Positions 7,243 through 15,541 of a DNA stretch of 64,000 nucleotides are shown in pieces. The translations under genes and the position numbers were made by a program. Below the pieces are notes generated by a model. It saw nothing but the letters and a program-made list of their open reading frames with translations, was not told the origin of the DNA and ran no database searches. This DNA comes from a virus, in the IMG/VR virus record IMGVR_UViG_3300020595_003017, positions 1 through 64,000 of that record; one strand, written 5' to 3'. Position 1 is the first letter of the stretch. Each line of letters opens with the position of its first letter.

Positions 7243-8376
7243 ATGGTAGACATTCCTACACTAGATATTGAGGATTATGATCCCGAACTAAACGAAGAAG
7301 AAGAGGCTGTTGAAGATAAATCTGGCGGCGCTCTAACTTATGCTATTGTTGGCGCTGGTCAAGGCGGCGGACGTATGGCTAAGGCTTTTTATGATATGGG
7401 TTATACTAAAACTATTGCAGTCAATACTGCTCGTTCAGACTTGAATGGTCTTGATCTTCCAGATGAGCAAAAGTTTCTTGTTGACGAACATGGCGAACAG
7501 GGTGCCGGCAAAGACCAGGCAAAAGCCCAAGCAGCCATCGAGCGTAAAGAGCAAGAGGTCTTTAACAAATTCCGTGAGGTGTTTGGCACCAACGTAGATC
7601 GTATTTTGATCTGTCTTGGGGTTTCGGGCGGATCAGGCGGCGGCACTGTGAACACTCTTATTAAGGTTGCTAAGAAGTATTTTACTTACATTGGCATTGA
7701 AGATGTGGACGAACGTGTTGGCGTGGTTGCATCGCTTCCAACTGCTGGCGAGTCAGCCTCCCCGAGGGTAGCTAAGAACGCTCACGCTCGCATGACTCAA
7801 CTTTGCGGGCTAGCAGAAAAAGGACAGATTGCACCACTGATTATGGTGGACAATGAAAAGATTAAAAAGCTTTACCCTAAGCTCACAGTTAAGAAGTTCT
7901 GGACAACCATCAATAATACGGTCGCTGGCTTGTTTCATGTCTTTAACGTACTTGCAAACAAGGATTCAGAGTATACAACTTTTGATGCTACAGACTATGA
8001 TAGTATTATGCGCCAGTCTGGTTGTATGATTATGGGCGTTACCAGTGTAAAAGACATTGAGAATGAGACTGCCGTCTCAAATGCCCTTAAAAAGAACTTA
8101 GAGAAAACTCTTCTCGCTGAAGGTTTTGACTTGACAACTGCTACAGGTGCTGCTTGTATTGTTGTTGGTAGCGAAGAAATCTTTGAAGAGACTGCTGGAC
8201 TGATGGACAACATTGAGTTTGGCTTTGATACCTTGGCTGCCTTGACAGGTGGTGCAATGGTTCACCGTGGGATTTATGAGGATCCTAATAAAAGCAAACT
8301 GGTCACATATACTTTAGTCAGTGGTCTTAAGAGACCTGCTAAGCGAATTGAAGGCCTCAAAAAGTTTTTGAAATAA
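7243..8376 (+). CDS. Tubulin/FtsZ-family GTPase
   Basis: 377 residues. After an acidic 28-residue leader come the FtsZ/tubulin landmarks in order: nucleotide loop GAGQGGGR (37-44), NTARSDLNGL (61-70, like NTDxxxL of FtsZ), glycine-rich tubulin signature SGGSGGG (128-134), and a T7-loop-like TFDATDYD (246-253) keeping the two acidic residues (D248, D251) that drive GTP hydrolysis across a filament interface. The protein is therefore expected to polymerise and hydrolyse GTP. Phage tubulins (PhuZ, TubZ) position DNA or replication centres. This one has no long C-terminal tail. A second, degenerate relative is at 40203. The start follows AAGGAG with good spacing. Confidence 0.85.
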   Translation: MVDIPTLDIEDYDPELNEEEEAVEDKSGGALTYAIVGAGQGGGRMAKAFYDMGYTKTIAVNTARSDLNGLDLPDEQKFLVDEHGEQGAGKDQAKAQAAIERKEQEVFNKFREVFGTNVDRILICLGVSGGSGGGTVNTLIKVAKKYFTYIGIEDVDERVGVVASLPTAGESASPRVAKNAHARMTQLCGLAEKGQIAPLIMVDNEKIKKLYPKLTVKKFWTTINNTVAGLFHVFNVLANKDSEYTTFDATDYDSIMRQSGCMIMGVTSVKDIENETAVSNALKKNLEKTLLAEGFDLTTATGAACIVVGSEEIFEETAGLMDNIEFGFDTLAALTGGAMVHRGIYEDPNKSKLVTYTLVSGLKRPAKRIEGLKKFLK

Positions 8377-8377
8377 T

Positions 8378-8758
8378 ATGAAAAAAATAGTTGCACTCAT
8401 ACTACTTTCTTCTCTCAACGCTGCTGCGGCAGAGGTTACGAAGTTCGAACCCCGCCCAGCAGTTGTTGAGCAAGAAGGAAGCACTTATGTTGGAATACTC
8501 CTTAGTGAAGAGGACTTCCGTAAAATGCTGGAAAAGAAAATTGAGACCATCGCCAAACTTTCAGAATGTTCGGTGGACCAAAAGGTTTGCAGCCAGATGC
8601 AAGTGACGTACATTCGTTCCATTACCAAGCTAGAAGAACAACTAAAGAAAAATAATTCTTGGTTCGACAGGAACAGAGGAACGCTTGGCATCGTCACAGG
8701 TTTAGTTATTGGGACTGGGCTATCTGTAGGTATAGTTCATGCTGTTTATCAGAAATGA
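8378..8758 (+). CDS. Exported protein with C-terminal transmembrane helix
   Basis: 126 residues. MKKIVALILLSSLNAAAAEV is a typical signal peptide with an AAA-A cleavage region. The mature part has a helical stretch and two Cys (SECSVDQKVCSQM) that could form a disulfide in the periplasm. A hydrophobic helix (LGIVTGLVIGTGLSVGIVHA) lies near the C-terminus. The topology predicts periplasmic exposure with an inner-membrane anchor. It could belong to a lysis or superinfection-exclusion function; no family is recognised. Confidence 0.7.
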   Translation: MKKIVALILLSSLNAAAAEVTKFEPRPAVVEQEGSTYVGILLSEEDFRKMLEKKIETIAKLSECSVDQKVCSQMQVTYIRSITKLEEQLKKNNSWFDRNRGTLGIVTGLVIGTGLSVGIVHAVYQK

Positions 8759-9183
8759 AAAAAGATTATAATTACATCGCTGCTCTTGAGAAAGCTATCG
8801 CCGAAAAATATGGAAAAGATGCTGTCCAGGATTTTCGTTCCATGTGGACCCCAGAGAAAGAAAAAGATTACCTATCCGACCTAAAAGAAAAATACGACAA
8901 AGAAAAAACAAGCAAAAATGAAGTATTTGAAGTTAGGGGCGTTGAAATTCGTATTAACTCAATTGCGACAAAGAAAGAAAGAACTTGCCCTGTATGTAAA
9001 ACATATTCATTTTCTGGCAAGGACGACCTATATATGAATAGGTTTGATTGTTGTTACGAATGTTATGTAGATTTTGTAGCTCATGAAGAACAACGTTGGG
9101 CTGACGGCTGGAGACCAGACTCAGAACGTTTAGCTTACGCTTTTAGGAGAAGAAAAAATGGCAACAGTGCTAGAGATAGTTAG
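8755..9183 (+). CDS. Zinc-binding protein upstream of terminase
   Basis: 142 residues from ATG 8755, overlapping the previous stop (ATGA). A helical, charged N-terminal half precedes a zinc-ribbon-like site: C78-P-V-C81 and C99-C100-Y-E-C103. A longer reading from 8659 would run through the previous gene and is unlikely. Its place just before the terminase region makes a packaging-accessory or small-terminase role possible, but no DNA-binding fold of known small terminases is seen. Confidence 0.75.
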   Translation: MKKDYNYIAALEKAIAEKYGKDAVQDFRSMWTPEKEKDYLSDLKEKYDKEKTSKNEVFEVRGVEIRINSIATKKERTCPVCKTYSFSGKDDLYMNRFDCCYECYVDFVAHEEQRWADGWRPDSERLAYAFRRRKNGNSARDS

Positions 9184-9721
9184 AGGTTTAAGTCAGGCTG
9201 CTGCGAACGCTTATGACGGAGCCCTGGATGAAAACGGCGATGTTTTACAGGTCGGCTTAAATAGAGAAGAAGGGCATCCAATTTTAGATAAGCGCATTAT
9301 CGACGGTTTTGGAGTCAAGTTTGCTGGTGATAAACTAGTGGTCACTTATCATAGTGAGGTTAACTTGAAAGAGGTTCACCCAAGAAATCAATTTGAAAAT
9401 GAAATAGAGCGTAAGTTTGGTGACATTGTTAAGTTTTTAAAGAAAGAATATAAAAAAGTAACCAAAAGCTCTGTATCTCTTACAGAAGTTGCTGATGCAG
9501 ACGTAATAGTCCAATCTACCTCTAGAGTAAAATCTTGGGTGCAAGCCACAAAGCAGTATAAAATTGGTGGGCTAGATGAGGTAGAGTCAGTCAGAAAATC
9601 TTCAGAGAGAGATCAAGATAAGCCGTTTGAAAAAAGATTTAAGGATTTTTTGGAATTATCTTCGGACAAGAGACCGTCAAACGACAAGTCTACCAAAAAT
9701 CCAGATACGCCAGAGGCATAA
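9158..9721 (+). CDS. Conserved-looking protein preceding terminase, 187 aa
   Basis: ATG 9158 is preceded by TTAGGAGAAG and overlaps the previous gene by 26 nt. Residues 1-100 form a mixed alpha/beta region (MATVLEIVRGLSQAAANAYD at the start); the C-terminal 60 residues are charged and low in complexity, ending with Lys, Ser, Asp and Pro. It could be a head-completion or packaging protein by position. The gene abuts terL with one base between. Confidence 0.75.
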   Translation: MATVLEIVRGLSQAAANAYDGALDENGDVLQVGLNREEGHPILDKRIIDGFGVKFAGDKLVVTYHSEVNLKEVHPRNQFENEIERKFGDIVKFLKKEYKKVTKSSVSLTEVADADVIVQSTSRVKSWVQATKQYKIGGLDEVESVRKSSERDQDKPFEKRFKDFLELSSDKRPSNDKSTKNPDTPEA

Positions 9722-11293
9722 ATGTCACTCTCTAAACGAGAGATAATGGCGGAGATTGTCCGCTGCGGAAAAGACCCGGCTTATTTTTGCAATACTTATG
9801 CAAAAATTTCACACCCTATGAAGGGTTTGATTAGTTTTGATTTATATGATTTTCAGAAAGATGCCCTTGAGGATTTTAAACGAAACAGGTTTAATGTAAT
9901 CTTGAAGGCACGCCAGTTGGGTATTTCTACTACAGTGGCTGCCTATGTTTGTTGGATGATGCTTTTTCATAGGGATAAGAATGTTCTTGTCGTGGCCACT
10001 AAGTTGGGAACAGCTACTAATTTAGTAAAGAAAATAAAAGCAATTCACAGGCACCTACCCCAATGGCTAAAGATTGCATCCATTAGCATTGATAATCGAA
10101 CTTCTTTTGAATTGAGTAATGGCTCACAAGTTAAAGCATCATCGACATCTGGTGATGCAGGTCGATCAGAAGCTTTATCGTTGCTGGTTGTTGACGAGGC
10201 TGCGTTTGTGGAAGGGATGGAAGAACTTTGGGCTGGTTTATATCCTACTCTTTCTACGGGTGGTCGCTGTGTTGCTTTATCTACACCTAATGGGGTTGGG
10301 AACTGGTTTCATAAAACTTATACTGAGGCTGAAGAGGATAAGAATGATTTTCACACAATCAAATTACCCTGGGACGTACATCCAGATCGAGATGAACAAT
10401 GGTTTGAAAAAGAGACAAGAAATATGTCTCGGAGAGAAATTGCTCAAGAGTTAGAATGTAACTTTAATGCATCAGGGGAAACAGTTATTCATGGTGACGA
10501 CCTCAAGTTAATGCTGGAGAGTTTGTTTGAACCTAAGAGACGCACAGGATTTGATAGAAACTATTGGATCTGGGACGAGCCCAAAGAAAACTCAGATTAC
10601 TTATTGGTTGCCGATGTCGCCAGAGGTGATGGTACTGATTTTAGTGTAGCTCAGGTTTTTGATATAAAATCTATGACTCAAGTGGCTGAATACCAAGGTA
10701 AAATTACACCTGATATGTTTGCTCCACTGCTTTTTTCAATAGCTAGTGAATACAACAATGCACTATTAGTGATCGAAAATAATTCATTGGGTATCGGGGT
10801 ATTAAGTAGACTTAGGGATCTGGAGTATAAAAATTTATATTATAGTGTAAAATCTACTCATGAATATGTTGACGAATTAACTGCTGATGCTATTGGAGGT
10901 GTGCCAGGTTTTACAATGTCGATGAAAACTCGTCCGCTAGTGATAGCTAAGTTTGAAGAATTCATTAGAAATAAACTAATTACTATTAATTCTATGCGAT
11001 TAGCTAATGAAATAAAAACATTTGTATGGCACAATGGGAGACCGCAGGCTATGAGAAGTTATAATGACGATCTAGTTATAGCCACTGCCATAGGGTGTTG
11101 GGTCAGGGATACAGCTTTAGTTACAAACAAAAGAGATATTGAGTATAAAAAGGCGATGTTATCCGGCATATCAGTTTCAAGCACTACTTTGAATACTAAA
11201 ATACATGGACAACACGGACACAGAGGACAGCCAACCACATTTAAAGGAACTGATGGAAGATCACATGATATGGGATGGATAATAAAAGGATAA
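9722..11293 (+). CDS. terL: Terminase large subunit (T4 gp17-like)
   Basis: 523 residues. The ATPase domain has Walker A KARQLGIST (62-70) of the gp17 type and Walker B LLVVDEAAF (D158, E159), followed by coupling motif ALSTPNG. The nuclease domain is RNase H-like, with LLVADVARGDGTDF (D298) and LVIENNSLG as metal-binding acidic segments, and YNDDLVIATA near the end. It cuts concatemeric DNA and pumps it through the portal, encoded directly downstream. T4 gp17 is somewhat longer (610 aa). Confidence 0.95.
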   Translation: MSLSKREIMAEIVRCGKDPAYFCNTYAKISHPMKGLISFDLYDFQKDALEDFKRNRFNVILKARQLGISTTVAAYVCWMMLFHRDKNVLVVATKLGTATNLVKKIKAIHRHLPQWLKIASISIDNRTSFELSNGSQVKASSTSGDAGRSEALSLLVVDEAAFVEGMEELWAGLYPTLSTGGRCVALSTPNGVGNWFHKTYTEAEEDKNDFHTIKLPWDVHPDRDEQWFEKETRNMSRREIAQELECNFNASGETVIHGDDLKLMLESLFEPKRRTGFDRNYWIWDEPKENSDYLLVADVARGDGTDFSVAQVFDIKSMTQVAEYQGKITPDMFAPLLFSIASEYNNALLVIENNSLGIGVLSRLRDLEYKNLYYSVKSTHEYVDELTADAIGGVPGFTMSMKTRPLVIAKFEEFIRNKLITINSMRLANEIKTFVWHNGRPQAMRSYNDDLVIATAIGCWVRDTALVTNKRDIEYKKAMLSGISVSSTTLNTKIHGQHGHRGQPTTFKGTDGRSHDMGWIIKG

Positions 11294-11296
11294 AAA

Positions 11297-13204
11297 ATGA
11301 GCGATAACAATTCAAACAACAATAACAATAACCCTAGAAACGTACAGTCTTCGCTTTTCAAGAGACTGACAAGATTATTTAGCGGACCAATTGTAAACTA
11401 TGATCGGCCATTACCAGCTAGCTCTAGAGGCTCTAGGGATGTTAAAAAGTATACGTTTAAAACTAATACAGGCAGAGAGTTTAAAAAGAATGAGTACTAC
11501 AATCCTTTTACGGATTACAATAGCAAAGTCTTGCACGCAAGAAATAAACAGGTTAGGTACACCGATTTTGAACAAATGGAATACATGCCGGAGATTGCCT
11601 CCGCTCTTGACGTTTACGCCGATGAAATAACCACATCTAATGCTTTGTCTGATTTGGTTAATATCGAGTGCCACAATCAAGAAATCAAAGAAATAATCAA
11701 ATTACTTTTGTATGGCGTCCTAAACATTGATTCAAATCTTTTTGGCTGGGCGAGAAGCATGTGTAAGTATGGTGATTACTATTTATACATTGACATTGAC
11801 GATACTATGGGTATAACGAATGTCATCCCTCTACCAGTTAGGCAGGTTGAAAGAATAGAGGGCACGGACCCAACGAACCCAAATTATATCCAATATTTCT
11901 GGGAAAATGCTGATGCTGGTAAAGGAGTTACCTTTGAGAATTGGCAAGTATCACATTTTCGTGTCCTAGGTAATGACAAATATGTCCCATATGGAACGTC
12001 TGTACTAGAGCCATCTCGCCGAATTTGGCGACAGTTATCTTTATTGGAAGATGCGATGATGGCTTACCGTATTGTCAGATCACCCGAGCGTCGTGTTTTC
12101 TATATTGATGTTGGGAACATCGCCGCTGAAGATGTGGAGCAATATATTGAGCGTGTCAAGACCCAGATGAAAAGAAACCAGATTGTTGACGAAGATTCAG
12201 GGCGAGTTGATTTAAGATACAACGCTATGAGTATCGACGAAGATTATTATATACCAGTAAGAGGTGATAAGAATAGCACTAGAATTGAAACAATCGCTGG
12301 CGGGCAATTTACAGGCGACATCGACGATGTTCAGTATCTTAGGGATAAACTGTTCTCTGCCTTAAAAGTTCCGAAAGCTTATTTGGCCCAATCCGACTCA
12401 ATGGAGGATAAGACCACGTTAGCTCAAAAAGATATCAGATTTGCCAGAACAATTCAAAGACTTCAAAGAGTCGTTATTGCCGAATTGGAAAAACTTTGTG
12501 TAGTTCATTTATTTTCTTTAGGGTTTAGAGACAAAGATTTGTTATCGTTTAAGTTATCTTTGAACAATCCTTCTAAGCTGGCTGAATTACAAGAATTGGA
12601 ACATCTAAGAACTAAATTTGATATTGCTGGTAGCGCCACCGACGGGTACTTCTCCAAAAGATGGGTCTATAAGAATATATTCAAATTATCAGAAGAAGAA
12701 ATACAGAGAATGCAGATAGAGCAATTCTCCGATGCAAAATTAAGCTCCATTATAGAACAAACTGGCGAAGCAGCAGCCGGCGGTGAAGGTGGCGGTGAAG
12801 GTGGACTTGATGATCTTCTAGGTGACGAAGGGGGTGATGACGCTGGAGATGATCTTCTGGGCGATACCGGAGATGAGGGCGATGAGGATGAGGGTCCGCT
12901 TTTGGCACAACCTGGAGACGAGCCAGATGAACCAGCGCAACGAGATGACGGATACACTCCAGTTACCTCGACTAAATTTAAACAAGGGGCAAGAAAAAGA
13001 AGTTATTTGTCATCTGTGGGAAACAATATTGCCTCATCCTCCGAAAGAAACCTATTTAAAGGGTGGAGCGGTGAAATGGGACCCCTCTCCAGGGGGATTG
13101 TTGGCGAAGCGTTAGATAAAGAAGAGAAACTTCTTCATGAAACCCAGCACGAAGTCAAACAACTAATAGAACAGTTGGAGCGAAAAAATGAAAAAGAGAC
13201 ATAA
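11297..13204 (+). CDS. g20: Portal protein (T4 gp20-like)
   Basis: 635 residues. The Asn-rich N-terminus (SDNNSNNNNNN) is followed by the portal core: FEQMEYMPEIASALDVYADE, WQVSHFRVLG, and the central helix region around LFSALKVPKAYLAQSDS, all typical of gp20-type portals. The C-terminal 130 residues are acidic and Gly/Asp-rich (EGGGEGGLDDLLGDEGGDDA), then basic. The portal sits at one capsid vertex, receives DNA from TerL and nucleates prohead assembly. ACTATTTA at 11778 lies inside the gene. Confidence 0.93.
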   Translation: MSDNNSNNNNNNPRNVQSSLFKRLTRLFSGPIVNYDRPLPASSRGSRDVKKYTFKTNTGREFKKNEYYNPFTDYNSKVLHARNKQVRYTDFEQMEYMPEIASALDVYADEITTSNALSDLVNIECHNQEIKEIIKLLLYGVLNIDSNLFGWARSMCKYGDYYLYIDIDDTMGITNVIPLPVRQVERIEGTDPTNPNYIQYFWENADAGKGVTFENWQVSHFRVLGNDKYVPYGTSVLEPSRRIWRQLSLLEDAMMAYRIVRSPERRVFYIDVGNIAAEDVEQYIERVKTQMKRNQIVDEDSGRVDLRYNAMSIDEDYYIPVRGDKNSTRIETIAGGQFTGDIDDVQYLRDKLFSALKVPKAYLAQSDSMEDKTTLAQKDIRFARTIQRLQRVVIAELEKLCVVHLFSLGFRDKDLLSFKLSLNNPSKLAELQELEHLRTKFDIAGSATDGYFSKRWVYKNIFKLSEEEIQRMQIEQFSDAKLSSIIEQTGEAAAGGEGGGEGGLDDLLGDEGGDDAGDDLLGDTGDEGDEDEGPLLAQPGDEPDEPAQRDDGYTPVTSTKFKQGARKRSYLSSVGNNIASSSERNLFKGWSGEMGPLSRGIVGEALDKEEKLLHETQHEVKQLIEQLERKNEKET

Positions 13205-14012
13205 TAAAAAAAGAAACACAGCTTTTTTGTTTGAAATATTAGTTAGGGAGCTAACCAAGTCATTTGTGTCAAAAGACTCCGGCAGATCTTCCAGAATAAA
13301 GAAAATGTTTAAGGAGTCTTTTGGAGATCGTTCAATTCTTAAGAAAGAGTTAGATTGTTATAAGGCTTTAAGAGAGAAGTCTGGTCTTGATAAGTACACA
13401 GCAGAAAAGTTAGTATTTGAAACTAAAAGAGTCTACAACTCTTTGGATCAAGATGAAGTATTTCTAGAGCAATCTAAATTGATCAAAAGAATAAACACGA
13501 ACTTAGGTTCTGAAGTTTATAAAAACTTTGTTCCAAACTATAAAACGTATGCTACAATATCACAGATTTTTGGCGACAAGACGCCTGTAAAAAATCGTGT
13601 CTTGTTAGAGTCAGAAATCATAGATAATCTTGTGACCGAGGGCAAGAAGCAAGAAGACATGAAAACAGTTGATTCTTTGGTCGTTAGAACTTTTACAGAC
13701 AATTTTAATAAAAAGTACGCTGGACTTCTTGAGTCCCAAAGAGAACTTCTAGAAAACTATATTGTGTCCTTCTTAGATAACGGAGTAGATTTTAAAATAT
13801 TTTTGGTGGAACAATTGAATGTTATCAAAAGTAAAATTAAAGACTCACTAAAACTTGAAGAGGTTAAAAACGACAAAGACATGATAGAAAGCACGAAGAA
13901 AACGCTATCTATAGTTGAAAATTTTGATGTCTCTTCGTTCGGCAAAAAAGACTTGATCAAAGTTCTGAAACTTCAAAACCTAGTGAACGAGTACAAAAAA
14001 GATGCCGATTAA
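13188..14012 (+). CDS. Head-region protein, 274 aa, unknown
   Basis: Starts at ATG 13188 after GGAGCG, overlapping the portal gene by 17 nt. The N-terminus is very basic (MKKRHNKKRNTAFLFEILVR) and the rest is almost entirely helical and charged, with likely coiled coils. It occupies the place of T4 genes 67/68 (prohead core) between portal and protease, so a prohead-core or internal head role is plausible from synteny. No sequence motif confirms it. Confidence 0.75.
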   Translation: MKKRHNKKRNTAFLFEILVRELTKSFVSKDSGRSSRIKKMFKESFGDRSILKKELDCYKALREKSGLDKYTAEKLVFETKRVYNSLDQDEVFLEQSKLIKRINTNLGSEVYKNFVPNYKTYATISQIFGDKTPVKNRVLLESEIIDNLVTEGKKQEDMKTVDSLVVRTFTDNFNKKYAGLLESQRELLENYIVSFLDNGVDFKIFLVEQLNVIKSKIKDSLKLEEVKNDKDMIESTKKTLSIVENFDVSSFGKKDLIKVLKLQNLVNEYKKDAD

Positions 14013-14541
14013 GATTAAAATAGGGGACAATGCCAAAAACGAAAGTAAGCCCACCCAGGCCACAGTTGCGCTTAAGATAAGCAAAACACTCAATGGCAAT
14101 CTCCTAATAAACGACCATAAACATATAGACATAGTTATTATGCCTAAAGAGAACAGAATAGTCACTATGCCTAAGCCATACGCTGAAATAGATACCTTTC
14201 AGACGCAGAAAGATTTTCTATATGCCATGTTTAAGGGCGGCGTCACTGAAAATTTGAGCCCCGAAGGCGGTCAAGCATTTGGCATGATTGAGGCTAAATA
14301 TCCGTCAGAGGCGGATGTGGATCCACTTCAAGCTGTCCTTTATCAAATTGAAAAATATATTCACGAATCTAAGGATGATGAACTTGTGTATGATAATTAT
14401 GATGCGAACATAGAGGACAATTTTGTTGACCCATCACCTGAAAAATCAACTGAATATGGTGAGGTCCCTCCATATGAAGACACACCAGAGGGCGCACAGA
14501 CTGCTGTGTATTCTTACTATGGCCATGGGTACAGATATTAA
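14002..14541 (+). CDS. Head-region protein, 179 aa, unknown
   Basis: The N-terminal half is beta-rich (MPIKIKIGDNAKNES; a strand containing HIDIVIMPKENRIVTMPKP) and the C-terminal half is acidic and Tyr/Pro-rich, ending YSYYGHGYRY. It starts inside the end of the preceding gene. It lies in the portal-protease interval and is probably co-expressed with head genes. Family not recognised. Confidence 0.7.
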   Translation: MPIKIKIGDNAKNESKPTQATVALKISKTLNGNLLINDHKHIDIVIMPKENRIVTMPKPYAEIDTFQTQKDFLYAMFKGGVTENLSPEGGQAFGMIEAKYPSEADVDPLQAVLYQIEKYIHESKDDELVYDNYDANIEDNFVDPSPEKSTEYGEVPPYEDTPEGAQTAVYSYYGHGYRY

Positions 14542-14553
14542 AGAAAGACAAAA

Positions 14554-14898
14554 ATGAATTTGTTGTTATTTATCCTTTGTTGTTACGGGTTAACACAAAT
14601 ATTAGTTTATTCGACATTATTCAAGAGTATTAGACCTGAACACCACTTCTTCCATTGCCCTATGTGTGTTGGCTTTTGGGTTGGAGTTGTTCTTATGCTC
14701 CTAAACCCATTTACAGAACTATTTACCTTTGATGTTTCTTTGGTAAACGTTTTACTGTTAGGTTGTTTATCATCCGGGACATCATATGCGTTGTGTATGC
14801 TTATATCGGACGGAGGATTCCAACATGAATACCGAGTTAAAGGGAATGTGGACCCAAAAGTGGAGACTGAGACCCGTCGCAAGGTGTTGCAGGGGTAG
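14554..14898 (+). CDS. Membrane protein with CPMCxGFW motif
   Basis: 114 residues. N-terminal hydrophobic helix (MNLLLFILCCYGLTQILVY), then FFHCPMCVGFWVGVVLMLL and a third hydrophobic segment (VNVLLLGCLSSGTSYALCML). The CxxCxGFW box is seen in DUF1360-type small membrane proteins of phages and bacteria. Its position between portal and prohead protease is curious for a membrane protein; a role in membrane-associated head initiation is conceivable but unproven. The last 25 residues are charged. Confidence 0.7.
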   Translation: MNLLLFILCCYGLTQILVYSTLFKSIRPEHHFFHCPMCVGFWVGVVLMLLNPFTELFTFDVSLVNVLLLGCLSSGTSYALCMLISDGGFQHEYRVKGNVDPKVETETRRKVLQG

Positions 14899-14905
14899 TA
14901 GTATC

Positions 14906-14924
14906 GTGCGGGTAACGCCCGCAC
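14906..14924 (+). terminator. Hairpin before prohead protease gene
   Basis: GTGCGGG (14906-14912), loop TAACG, CCCGCAC (14918-14924): a perfect 7-bp GC-rich stem. No U-tract follows, so it is either a weak or Rho-assisted terminator or a transcript-stabilising or processing hairpin. The ribosome binding site TAAGGAG lies just downstream. Confidence 0.5.
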
Positions 14925-14939
14925 TCTAAGGAGATAAAA

Positions 14940-15536
14940 ATGAATAAGAAATATGTGCTTCAAGAGTTTATGAATCTAGATTATAGTGACGATCTTCTTA
15001 CAGAGGAAGAGCGTGAGGGCAACCGAGCAGGCACCCATCTTATTGTTGCCGGCAAGATTCAGGCTGCTGACGCTAAAAACGGCAATGGTCGTATTTATCC
15101 TCGACCTATACTTGAACGAGAAGTTAAAAACTATGAGAAGCTAGTCAAAGAGGGCCGTGCAATCGGAGAATTAGATCACCCAGACAGTTCAGTAGTAGAA
15201 CTTAAGAATGCTAGCCACGTCATCACAGAAGTGTGGTGGAAAGGTAATGATGTCATGGGCAAAATGAAAATTCTGAATACACCTGCTGGACAAATAGCTC
15301 GCCAGCTTGTTGAGGGCGGCGTTCAGTTGGGTATTTCTAGTCGTGGGCTGGGGTCAACTCGCCAGGAAGGTGGCACCACGATGGTAGAAGATGATTTTCA
15401 GCTTTTATGTTTTGATCTAGTGTCAGAACCAAGCACAACCGGCGCTTTTCTTGTTGCTGAAGGACAAGAGGTTAAGACCCACCTGACAAAGGCTGATCGT
15501 ATTAATCGTGCGCTCAATGACGTGTTGGGAGACTAA
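14940..15536 (+). CDS. g21: Prohead core protease (T4 gp21-like, peptidase family S77)
   Basis: 198 residues. Family landmarks are NGRIYPRPILEREVKNY, a His in AIGELDHPDS (about 76) and a Ser in VQLGISSRGLGST (about 133), which fit the catalytic His and Ser of gp21-type proteases, followed by FDLVSEPSTTGA. In T4 the enzyme cleaves scaffold, capsid N-termini and internal proteins after [LI]-x-E. Its presence supports the idea that the short N-terminal tags seen on several proteins here are processed. Confidence 0.9.
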   Translation: MNKKYVLQEFMNLDYSDDLLTEEEREGNRAGTHLIVAGKIQAADAKNGNGRIYPRPILEREVKNYEKLVKEGRAIGELDHPDSSVVELKNASHVITEVWWKGNDVMGKMKILNTPAGQIARQLVEGGVQLGISSRGLGSTRQEGGTTMVEDDFQLLCFDLVSEPSTTGAFLVAEGQEVKTHLTKADRINRALNDVLGD

Positions 15537-15541
15537 GCAAA

